Part shown: in pieces, positions 1-6,159 of the stretch
Numbering within the stretch: the stretch's first letter is position 1
Layout: each line of letters opens with the position of its first letter
DNA from: Flavobacteriaceae bacterium
GTDB taxonomy: Bacteria; Bacteroidota; Bacteroidia; Flavobacteriales; Flavobacteriaceae
Direction of reading: 5' to 3'
NCBI GenBank assembly: GCA_014239895.1
Contig: JAAZXZ010000188.1
Span: 1 to 6,159 of the forward strand
Length of the DNA: 6,159 bases
Program-made: the position numbers and the translations under genes
The notes under the pieces: model-generated
What the model saw: the letters and a program-made list of their open reading frames with translations, nothing else
What the model was told of the DNA's origin: nothing
Database searches by the model: none

Positions 1-560
1 ATATCCATAGCATTAGTTAAAGAAGTTCCAGGGTTTTCTCCAAAAACCTCAGGATAAGCATATGCGTAGCCAGAATGACTGATTATATGCCATATTTCCT
101 CTAATGAAGCATCAAATTGCCCTTGTTTATTATTTATAACAAAATTTGGGTTGGTTTCATCATCACCTAAGTCTTGTCCAATTCTATCATTTGGAGGTTC
201 AATATCTAAATCATTATCATCTTTCCACATAATTATAAATGCCTTATTTTCAATCATTTTTTCGTGAACTTGATTATTGTCAACATTTCCATCTTCATTA
301 TTATCTAAATATTGAGCTAAAACATTAGCCGCATGTATAAGTTTCTCATCATTAACTTCAGAAACAGCATATATATCAACACCAAAAACAGAGACTTTTC
401 TATTAGTTGAGGAAAAACCTTGATCTGAGTGACTTATTATAGTGAAATTAGGATCATTTCCAGGAGGTATATCAACAATATCCCCCTTACATGAAACGAC
501 AAATAAGAAACTACCAATAAATGTGATTTGTAAAAGATAAATAAACATAAATCTTAACAC
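1..560 (-). CDS. Putative lipoprotein of unknown function with an EF-hand-like calcium loop (3' end outside window)
   Basis: An open frame runs leftwards off the window edge with no stop in about 186 codons, so the C-terminus is not visible. I do not recognise a named family. Residues 1-24 form a lipoprotein signal peptide ending in LFVVSC, with Cys24 as the expected lipidated residue, which predicts an envelope protein. Residues 86-97 (DNNEDGNVDNNQ) fit the EF-hand/dockerin loop pattern D-x-N-x-D-G-x-V-D, with Gln instead of Glu at position 12. A further block, EEIWHIISHSGYAYAYPEVF (residues 154-173), is rich in His and aromatic residues and looks like a conserved core; it contains HxxxH but no HExxH. 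Start choice: GTG at 560 lies 3 bases after the upstream stop and supplies an Arg (MLRFMF) for the signal n-region. ATG at 548 is the alternative and leaves an uncharged n-region. It is the last visible gene of the leftward operon. That it is a real gene is fairly sure; its function is unknown. Confidence 0.75.
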   Translation of the reverse strand, partial: MLRFMFIYLLQITFIGSFLFVVSCKGDIVDIPPGNDPNFTIISHSDQGFSSTNRKVSVFGVDIYAVSEVNDEKLIHAANVLAQYLDNNEDGNVDNNQVHEKMIENKAFIIMWKDDNDLDIEPPNDRIGQDLGDDETNPNFVINNKQGQFDASLEEIWHIISHSGYAYAYPEVFGENPGTSLTNAMD

Positions 561-563
561 GAT

Positions 564-959
564 TTAATTATTATTTGTTATCACCATTTCTCTATTGTAC
601 TGACAACATCCAGGTAAACTGTTGTAAGACTCCTCTGTTGAAGTCATTAGCTCAGTATCGTATCCAGAATCTGCTACAGCTTGATGAATTTTAATTGCAA
701 TTGAATCTAAACTAGATTTTGTTTTTATGTCTAGAATTTTTGTTGCTGTACTCCAAGAAGCTTCCTCTACTCCATCAACAGAAAGTGCAGCCTTTTCAAT
801 TGTAGTTTTACACATTCCACAATTTCCTCTAACACCAAAAGAAACTTCAGGATTAATAATTGAGCTTTCATGTTTAACAGTAACGGTTTCTGCTTTTTTA
901 TTGTTTTCGCAACTTATAATTAAAGTAGTTGCAATTAGAATTAAATATAGTTTTTTCAT
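564..959 (-). CDS. Heavy-metal-associated (HMA) domain lipoprotein, probable periplasmic copper-binding chaperone
   Basis: The 131-residue protein begins with a lipoprotein signal peptide (MKKLYLILIATTLIISC, Cys17), so it should be anchored in the envelope facing the periplasm. Residues about 38-104 form one HMA (ferredoxin-like) domain. Its metal-binding motif is GNCGMCKTTIE, with Cys47 and Cys50 as the CxxC pair, followed by the VDGVEEASW strand and the closing DSGYDTEL segment typical of CopZ/Atx1-like folds. In the family this pair binds Cu(I), sometimes other soft metals, for transfer to partner proteins. A second cysteine pair, C118-C119 in LPGCCQY near the C-terminus, may form another metal site. 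The gene starts 4 bases after the PrsW stop codon and is followed 3 or 15 bases later by another lipoprotein gene, so it is probably cotranscribed with both. No copper exporter or copper regulator is visible nearby, so the metal identity is inferred from the family only. Confidence 0.88.
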   Translation of the reverse strand: MKKLYLILIATTLIISCENNKKAETVTVKHESSIINPEVSFGVRGNCGMCKTTIEKAALSVDGVEEASWSTATKILDIKTKSSLDSIAIKIHQAVADSGYDTELMTSTEESYNSLPGCCQYNREMVITNNN

Positions 960-963
960 AATA

Positions 964-1659
964 TTAATTTTTAAAAGGTGAATTATCTTGATGCTTTTTT
1001 ATCGCAATTTTTGATAAATATAATGCAATGATTAATACAACAAAAGTAAAAAGCATATATACTGAATTGCTGAATTTGAATATAAAATAATTATAAAGAC
1101 AATGAGTTGATGTTGCAATAACAAGCCCTGTGATTACTAACCTAGTTTTGTTTTTTAAATCAAATTTTGCTAGGCCTACAAAATAACCCATTAAAACTCC
1201 AAATGCAGCATGAGCAGGAATTGCAGTAAACATTCTACCCATTGCTATCTCTCTTGCCATATCTAAATTACCTAATACGTATAAAATATTCTCAATAAAA
1301 GCAAAACCTAAGCCAATAGTTGCAGAGTATAATATCCCATCATAAGGCTCGTTAAAGTCCTTTAGTTTGAAAGGGTACTTCATTAGAGCATATAGCTTTC
1401 CTCCTTCTTCTATTAGCGCTACACCAAAAAATGAATAAAGAAATATGCTTTCAGCAAAAACCCCTGTCTTCTCTATAAATATTTCTAAAAATCCTACAGG
1501 CAATGCAATTAAAATACCGTACAAAAAACATTTTCTTATTATCTTGCCAGGTTCTTTGTCATACAAGTCTTTCCTATAAATGTAACCGACAATAAATATT
1601 GGAGGTAAAATTGTATAAAATGCTGCGATAAAATAATAATAAATCTCAAGTCCAGTCAT
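964..1659 (-). CDS. PrsW family glutamic-type intramembrane protease
   Basis: The 231-residue polytopic membrane protein has about seven to eight hydrophobic segments, roughly at 6-28, 43-62, 70-93, 108-130, 145-164, 173-194 and 195-217. It carries the PrsW motifs in order: an EE pair followed by Lys (IEEGGK, Glu84, Glu85, Lys88), FAFIEN (Glu123, Asn124), the AHAAFG block (His150), and a late His-x-x-Tyr-Asn (THCLYN, His186). These conserved Glu and His residues sit in or beside membrane segments and are the proposed catalytic or metal-related residues of this CPBP/APH-1-like superfamily. In Bacillus subtilis PrsW cleaves the anti-sigma factor RsiW; no anti-sigma or sigma gene is in view here, so the substrate is unknown. 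The length is normal for the family and all motifs are intact. The gene begins 14 bases after the helicase stop and ends 4 bases before the HMA lipoprotein start, suggesting a shared transcript. The family call is strong; the physiological role is open. Confidence 0.9.
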   Translation of the reverse strand: MTGLEIYYYFIAAFYTILPPIFIVGYIYRKDLYDKEPGKIIRKCFLYGILIALPVGFLEIFIEKTGVFAESIFLYSFFGVALIEEGGKLYALMKYPFKLKDFNEPYDGILYSATIGLGFAFIENILYVLGNLDMAREIAMGRMFTAIPAHAAFGVLMGYFVGLAKFDLKNKTRLVITGLVIATSTHCLYNYFIFKFSNSVYMLFTFVVLIIALYLSKIAIKKHQDNSPFKN

Positions 1660-1673
1660 AAATATTTAATTTT

Positions 1674-3185
1674 TTAATGTACTAGGTTTTTAACTTCATC
1701 AAAATTAATTCTTATATATGTTCTTAATCTCTTCTTGTATTCATCAGTTAGCCATTCAAGAAAATTAGGAGTACTTTTACTAATACATTTAGAATACCTC
1801 TTTATTAAATAATCCACATCATCATTAAGTTCCCTAACTAGGCTTAATGCGTCATAAACATCCCCGGAATTTTCTACACACATTTTTGAATGATGTTCAA
1901 TAGCTTTTTGTAATACAATTTTTGAGGACTTACCATTTCTTATAGAATCAACATAAACCTCATTAACATTAAAGTATAAATTTTCTGAATTTGAAAAAAG
2001 TAATTGAATTTCTTCGGGCATTTCATATTTAAAACGACCTTCAATTTCCTCATCTGAAATAATACTATCTAAGTAATTATTTGGGAATTTAAAAATTTGT
2101 TGCCAATTTATATCTGATCCCCACTGACCAAACCTATAGAAGTTATTTCCTAAATCTATTACATCAAAGGTTAATTTATTATCTAAAATTCTTGATCCTC
2201 TTCCAATCATTTGGTAATATAATGTTAAAGATTTTGTAGCTCTATTAATAATAATACTCTCAACTGTGGGTTCATCAAATCCAGTTGTTAAAATACTAAC
2301 TGATGTTAGAATCGCATTAGGTGTTTTTTTAAACCATTTTAAAATATTAGCTCGTTCTTTTTTTGTTGCAGTATTATCTAAATGCTTAACATCAAACCCA
2401 GCATTTTTAAAAGTATCGTAAACAATTAGAGATGTATTAATTCCATTATTAAAAATCAATGTTTTTTTATTAACACATTTTTCTTCATATGCTAGAACTA
2501 ATTTAGAGAGCATATCATTATTTGTATAAAGATCCTCAGATGATTTAACTGTATAATCTCCATTTGCACCAACAACAAGCGATGTTAAACCAACATTATA
2601 TGTAAATAAGTCGGCTTTTGCCAAGAACTTATTATGAATCAATTCTTTTATAGATTCACCTACAATTAATTCGTCATAATTATCATTCATAGGAAGATTA
2701 ATATTTGAACTTAATGGAGTTGCTGTTACTCCTAAAATAAAGGATGTGTTAAAAAACTTAAAAAGTTTTGTAAATGAATTATAATGAGCCTCATCAATTA
2801 TGACTAATCCAACATTTGAAATATCAAGCTTATCATCAAGAAGTCTATTATTTAATGTTTCTACCATAGCTACGAAACAACTATAATTCCCTTGATCTTC
2901 TAAGGAAGCCTTACTATTAATAATTTTATTTTCTACACCAAACTCTGTTAGCACTTTAGAAGTTTGATTACATAGTTCAATCCTATGTGTCATTACCACT
3001 ACTCTATTAGTATGGTTTTTAAGATATTGTCTTACTATTTCAGAGAAAATTATAGTCTTTCCACCACCTGTAGGAAGTTGATATAGCAAATGATAATCAG
3101 AAGCAGCAGTGTCAAATCGTTTAAAGATTTCAGAAATTGCTCCCTTTTGATAGGTGTATAAATCTTTGTCGTTTTTTGCTATCAT
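1674..3185 (-). CDS. SF2 DEAD/DEAH-box helicase (ResIII/SSL2-like)
   Basis: The 503-residue cytosolic protein contains a complete superfamily 2 helicase core. The N-terminal YQKGAI (residues 12-17) resembles a Q-motif region. Walker A is PTGGGKT (38-44), motif Ia is around MTHRIEL (65-71), Walker B is IIDEAH (129-134) and motif III is TATP (154-157). The second RecA domain shows KTLIFNNG (241-248), ILTTGFDEP (298-306) and motif VI QMIGRGSR (325-332) with its arginine fingers. This makes it an ATP-driven DNA or RNA translocase of the COG1061 type. No nuclease, methylase or specificity domain is attached or adjacent, so it is not a type I or III restriction subunit as seen here. Residues about 340-503 form a C-terminal region I cannot assign to a named domain; its GNNFYRFGQW and KRYSKC segments recall chromosomal flavobacterial helicases of similar size. 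It is the first gene of the leftward operon; the ATG at 3185 has no clear Shine-Dalgarno sequence. Its cellular role, perhaps in repair or RNA metabolism, is not shown by the sequence. Confidence 0.9.
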   Translation of the reverse strand: MIAKNDKDLYTYQKGAISEIFKRFDTAASDYHLLYQLPTGGGKTIIFSEIVRQYLKNHTNRVVVMTHRIELCNQTSKVLTEFGVENKIINSKASLEDQGNYSCFVAMVETLNNRLLDDKLDISNVGLVIIDEAHYNSFTKLFKFFNTSFILGVTATPLSSNINLPMNDNYDELIVGESIKELIHNKFLAKADLFTYNVGLTSLVVGANGDYTVKSSEDLYTNNDMLSKLVLAYEEKCVNKKTLIFNNGINTSLIVYDTFKNAGFDVKHLDNTATKKERANILKWFKKTPNAILTSVSILTTGFDEPTVESIIINRATKSLTLYYQMIGRGSRILDNKLTFDVIDLGNNFYRFGQWGSDINWQQIFKFPNNYLDSIISDEEIEGRFKYEMPEEIQLLFSNSENLYFNVNEVYVDSIRNGKSSKIVLQKAIEHHSKMCVENSGDVYDALSLVRELNDDVDYLIKRYSKCISKSTPNFLEWLTDEYKKRLRTYIRINFDEVKNLVH

Positions 3186-3204
3186 TTTAATTTATGAAGA
3201 TTTG

Positions 3205-3212
3205 CAAAAATA
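3205..3212 (-). promoter_or_regulatory. Candidate Bacteroidetes -7 promoter element for the helicase operon
   Basis: On the minus strand this reads TATTTTTG, a full match to the TAnnTTTG -7 consensus used by the primary sigma factor of Bacteroidetes. It lies 19 bases upstream of the helicase ATG, which would give a short leader of roughly 12-15 bases. No convincing TTTG -33 box is present at the expected 19-21 base distance, and the region is very AT-rich, so a chance match is possible. If real, it would drive the whole helicase, PrsW and two-lipoprotein operon. Confidence 0.35.
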
Positions 3213-3293
3213 ACAACTTTTCTTAGTTATTTAATAATTTTTAAGCGAAAAATTTTATCTTAATTGCATATTAATTAATAAGTTATATTCAAA

Positions 3294-4394
3294 TTGTCAA
3301 AAGAGAAAAATTATATTATAGTTATTGTTCTTGCTATTATTACTTTTTTTATAGTATATCAAGATAAAATTATTGGAGAAAAAAATACAATGGAAATACA
3401 TAATGAAATAATCACTCTTGATACGCATTGTGATATTGATGTAAATAATTTCACAGATAGTAATAATTACACAATAAATACAAATTCTCAGGTAAATCTT
3501 CCAAAAATGATAGATGGAGGATTAGATGTTGCTTGGTTTATTGTTTTTACTGGCCAAGATTCATTAAATGAAAATGGATATAAAAGAGCATATAAAAATG
3601 CGATTGATAAGTTTGAAGCAATTCACAGACTTGTAGAACAATATGCGCCTGACCAGATTGAGCTTGCATTATCAGAAGAAGATGTACATAGGATAAATGC
3701 AAAAGGAAAAAAGATTGCTATGATTGGTATTGAAAATGCATATCCTTTAGGGGAAGACTTATCAAATATTGAAAAATTTTATAATCTTGGGGCAAGATAT
3801 ATGTCTTTAGCACATAATGGGCATAGTCAATTCTCTGACTCAAATACTGGAGAGGAAGATAACATATGGATGCATAATGGATTAAGTGATAAAGGAAAAG
3901 AAGCGATTCTTGAAATGAACAGACTTGGAATAATGATTGATGTTTCCCATCCTTCTAAAGAAGCTATAAGACAAATGATAGAGATTAGTAATGCACCTGT
4001 TATCGCATCTCATTCTTCAGCAAGAAGCTTATGTAATCATTCAAGAAATTTAGATGATCAGCAATTAGATTGGATTAAGCAAAATGGAGGTGTTGTTCAA
4101 ACAGTAGCTTACGCTGGGTACTTAAGGGATGATATATCTACTGAATTAGTAAGTGTTCAAGATTTAGTTGATCACGTAGATTATATGGTTAAAAGAATAG
4201 GTATAGATCATGTAGGAATTAGCAGTGATTTTGATGGAGGTGGAGGAATTCAGGGATGGTCTGATGCATCTGAGACGTTTAATGTTACTAAGGAATTATT
4301 AAAAAGAGGTTATACAAAAGAAGAAATAAGTAAAATATGGAGTGGTAATCTCTTAAGAGTTTTAACTGAAGTAACAGAAATTGCTAATAATTAA
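3294..4394 (+). CDS. Peptidase M19 (renal/membrane dipeptidase family), membrane-anchored
   Basis: The 366-residue zinc dipeptidase is of the amidohydrolase-like M19 family, which hydrolyses dipeptides. The binuclear zinc ligands expected from renal dipeptidase are all visible: His45 and Asp47 in LDTHCD, the bridging Glu147 in MIGIENAYP, His219 in IDVSHPS and His240 in ASHSSAR. Asp312 in GISSDFDGGGG matches the catalytic-site aspartate, and the C-terminal ETFNVTKELLKRGY and IWSGNLLRVL blocks are typical. Residues 1-6 are polar and include lysines, and residues 7-22 are hydrophobic, giving a signal anchor or uncleaved signal without a lipobox Cys, so the enzyme probably works outside the cytoplasm. 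The TTG at 3294 is chosen because it is the only usual start that retains this segment: an in-frame stop lies just upstream at 3279-3281 and the first ATG, at 3390, would remove it. The segment after TVAYAGYLR is short compared with many bacterial homologues. The gene stands alone on this strand and its end overlaps the convergent E1 gene by 11 bases. Confidence 0.9.
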   Translation: MSKEKNYIIVIVLAIITFFIVYQDKIIGEKNTMEIHNEIITLDTHCDIDVNNFTDSNNYTINTNSQVNLPKMIDGGLDVAWFIVFTGQDSLNENGYKRAYKNAIDKFEAIHRLVEQYAPDQIELALSEEDVHRINAKGKKIAMIGIENAYPLGEDLSNIEKFYNLGARYMSLAHNGHSQFSDSNTGEEDNIWMHNGLSDKGKEAILEMNRLGIMIDVSHPSKEAIRQMIEISNAPVIASHSSARSLCNHSRNLDDQQLDWIKQNGGVVQTVAYAGYLRDDISTELVSVQDLVDHVDYMVKRIGIDHVGISSDFDGGGGIQGWSDASETFNVTKELLKRGYTKEEISKIWSGNLLRVLTEVTEIANN

Positions 4395-6159
4395 ATAAGT
4401 CAATTAGCTCACTTTCAAATCGACTGTAAGGTAAATATTGCTTTTCTAAACTAGCCTCAAATGGTATTGGAGTATTTAGGCTTGCCACTCTTTTTACAGG
4501 GGCGTCTAATGATTCAAAGCAATTTTCCATTATTATAGAGGAAATTTCAGAGGCTAAACCTCCAAATAGTGAATCTTCTTGAAGAATAATTGCTTTACCA
4601 GTTTTATTTACTGAATTTATTATAGTTTCTTTATCTAATGGACATAGACTCCTAAGATCGATTAAATCTGCACTTATATTAGGGTTTTTATCTAAAACTT
4701 CTGCAGCATAATGAATAGCTGCCCCATAAGAGATGATCGAAATACTATTGCCAGATCTTAAGACTGAAGCTTTTCCAATAGGTAAATTATAATAATCCTT
4801 AGGTACTTCTTGTCTTATACTTCTATATAATGCTTTATGTTCAAAGAATAGAACAGGATTTGGGTTTTCAATAGCTGAGATTAAAAGCCCTTTAGCATCA
4901 TAAGGAAATGCTGGATATAACACAATTAATCCAGGTGTTTTGGTAAACCAAGCTTCATTTGTCTGGGAATGAAAAGGTCCTGCTCCTACTCCAGCTCCAC
5001 AGGGCATTCTTAGAACAATATCAGCATTTTGTTTCCACCTATAATAGGACTTAGCTAAATAGTTTACAACTGGGTTAAAACCAGAAGTTATAAAATCTGA
5101 AAACTGTAATTCAACTACACTCTTTGTATTACAAATAGAAAGCCCCATTGCGACTTCAATAATAGCTGATTCACATATAGGAGTGTTTCTAACCCTTTCT
5201 AATCCAAACTTATCAGCAAAACCCTCAGTAACTTTAAATACACCGCCATACTCTGCGATATCTTGCCCCATTAAAATCAAATCATTGTTCTTTTCCATTG
5301 ATTGAAATAAACCGTCTGAAATAGCATCTACAAATCTTAAATTAGATGTTTTGTTAGAATGTTTTATTTCTTTATATATATGTTGTTTAAAGACATCTTT
5401 TAGTTCAATCGTTATTTCTGGAATTAAGGGATCTTCATTAAAAGCTGCTTTTAAGTTTGTATTTATTTCTTCAGTAATCTTGCTTTTGATTTCTGAAATA
5501 TCATTTTCAGTAAGAAGTTTTGATTCTGTAAGAAATGATTCATAATTAGATATTGGATCTTTTTCTTTCCATTCACTAATTAATTCTTTAGGCACGTATT
5601 TTACTCCACTAGCTTCTTCATGGCCTCTAATCCTAAAAGTTTTAAATTCTATTAATACAGGTTTAGGTTTTTTTCTAATTTTAGCTGCTACTGAAGAGAT
5701 TTTTGAGTATACATCAAGAATATTATTTCCATCTACAATATGGGATTCAATACCGTACCCTACCCCTTTATCAGCGATATTTTTACAATTATATTGTTCA
5801 TTTATAGTTGTTGAAAGGCCATAGCCATTGTTTTCAATAATAAATATAACTGGCAAATTCCAAACAGAAGCAACATTTAGTGCTTCGTGGAAATCCCCCT
5901 CACTAGTTCCTCCTTCACCTGTAAACACTGCCGTAACTTTTTTATTTTTATTTAGTAGATGGTATAATGCAATTCCGTCTGCAACCCCTAACTGAGGTCC
6001 TAAATGCGAAATCATACCTACAATATTGTATTCATTTGTGCCAAAATGAAATGATCTATCTCTCCCTTTTGTAAAACCAGAAGGTTTGCCTTGCCATTGA
6101 GAAAACAACCTATTAAGTGGTATATTTCTAGAAGTAAAGACGCCTAAATTTCGATGCAT
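4384..6159 (-). CDS. Fused E1-alpha/E1-beta 2-oxoacid dehydrogenase, thiamine-diphosphate dependent (5' end outside window)
   Basis: The visible 591 residues join both E1 subunits of a 2-oxoacid dehydrogenase complex in one chain. It decarboxylates a 2-oxoacid, likely branched-chain (2-oxoisovalerate type) or pyruvate, and passes the acyl group to E2 lipoyl domains in the cytoplasm. E1-alpha covers visible residues 1-210: GRDRSFHFG (32-40), ISHLGPQLGVADG (50-62), the thiamine-diphosphate/Mg motif from GEG (81-83) to ENN (109-111), and the RGHEEASG loop (178-185). After a linker (about 211-272), E1-beta follows: FVDAISDGL (276-284), GQDIAEYGGVFKVT (298-311), TPICES with Glu330 as the cofactor-activating glutamate, and His397 in GPFHSQ as the active-site histidine. 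The Met at the window edge is internal: MHRNLGVFT is normally preceded by several dozen residues of E1-alpha, so the true start lies to the right. The gene ends with TAG inside the convergent dipeptidase gene. Neither E2 nor E3 is visible. The substrate cannot be settled from this sequence. Confidence 0.92.
   Translation of the reverse strand: MHRNLGVFTSRNIPLNRLFSQWQGKPSGFTKGRDRSFHFGTNEYNIVGMISHLGPQLGVADGIALYHLLNKNKKVTAVFTGEGGTSEGDFHEALNVASVWNLPVIFIIENNGYGLSTTINEQYNCKNIADKGVGYGIESHIVDGNNILDVYSKISSVAAKIRKKPKPVLIEFKTFRIRGHEEASGVKYVPKELISEWKEKDPISNYESFLTESKLLTENDISEIKSKITEEINTNLKAAFNEDPLIPEITIELKDVFKQHIYKEIKHSNKTSNLRFVDAISDGLFQSMEKNNDLILMGQDIAEYGGVFKVTEGFADKFGLERVRNTPICESAIIEVAMGLSICNTKSVVELQFSDFITSGFNPVVNYLAKSYYRWKQNADIVLRMPCGAGVGAGPFHSQTNEAWFTKTPGLIVLYPAFPYDAKGLLISAIENPNPVLFFEHKALYRSIRQEVPKDYYNLPIGKASVLRSGNSISIISYGAAIHYAAEVLDKNPNISADLIDLRSLCPLDKETIINSVNKTGKAIILQEDSLFGGLASEISSIIMENCFESLDAPVKRVASLNTPIPFEASLEKQYLPYSRFESELIDLFNY

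Noticed and set aside
727..981. 84-codon open frame on the plus strand
   Set aside because: It lies antisense to the HMA lipoprotein and its upstream end, and has no family motif. The minus-strand gene has a full signal peptide and domain, so this frame is a by-product.
1674..3185. Helicase as part of a restriction or other antiviral defence system
   Set aside because: No nuclease, methyltransferase, specificity subunit, Argonaute, CRISPR or other defence gene is nearby. The neighbours are a PrsW protease and lipoproteins, and the helicase resembles ordinary chromosomal flavobacterial ones.
3201..3231. Possible plus-strand promoter for the dipeptidase: TTTG at 3201-3204 and TAGTTATT at 3224-3231
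   Set aside because: Spacing is acceptable (19 bases), but the -7 box has two mismatches to TAnnTTTG, and similar matches arise easily in this AT-rich stretch.
3236..3254. Perfect 7-base inverted repeat (AATTTTT, 5-base loop, AAAAATT) in the divergent intergenic region
   Set aside because: Made only of A and T in a very AT-rich spacer, so it is expected by chance. It is too weak for a terminator and lies before, not after, both genes.
5351..5545. 64-codon open frame on the plus strand
   Set aside because: It is antisense to the E1 linker region with low-complexity Ser/Ile/Phe content and no recognisable features.
1..6159. tRNA, rRNA, riboswitch, insertion sequence or CRISPR array
   Set aside because: Coding sequence fills nearly the whole window. 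The only spacer above 100 bases (3186-3293) shows no cloverleaf, repeat array or terminal inverted repeats.

Overview
This AT-rich window (about 30% GC by eye) most likely comes from a member of Bacteroidota, probably a (marine) flavobacterium. The reasons are a fused E1-alpha/E1-beta 2-oxoacid dehydrogenase of the Bacteroidetes type, small lipoproteins with SC lipoboxes, start codons without clear Shine-Dalgarno sequences, a TAnnTTTG-like -7 promoter element, and a DEAH helicase and M19 dipeptidase that both read like flavobacterial versions. Family assignments rest on motifs and recall; no search was run.

Layout. From 3185 leftwards to position 1, four minus-strand genes lie head to tail with gaps of only 3-15 bases and probably form one operon: an SF2 DEAH-box helicase (1674-3185), a PrsW-type intramembrane protease (964-1659), a copper-chaperone-like lipoprotein with a heavy-metal-associated domain (564-959), and a lipoprotein of unknown function that runs off the left edge (1-560). 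A 108-base divergent intergenic region (3186-3293) separates this operon from a plus-strand peptidase M19 (membrane dipeptidase) gene, 3294-4394, which appears to start with TTG. That gene converges on, and overlaps by 11 bases, a minus-strand gene for a fused E1-alpha/E1-beta thiamine-diphosphate dehydrogenase (4384-6159), whose N-terminus lies beyond the right edge.

How the genes relate. The E1 fusion is central metabolism: oxidative decarboxylation of branched-chain 2-oxoacids or pyruvate. The dipeptidase is probably membrane-anchored and handles peptides outside the cytoplasm. In the four-gene cluster, three products are membrane or envelope proteins (protease, metal-binding lipoprotein, unknown lipoprotein) while the helicase is a cytosolic nucleic-acid enzyme, so the cluster has no obvious shared pathway. 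There are no RNA genes, insertion sequences, CRISPR arrays, prophage genes or recognisable defence systems. The window looks mostly like ordinary chromosomal background. The least explained item is the left-edge lipoprotein, with its EF-hand-like loop and His-rich conserved-looking block.
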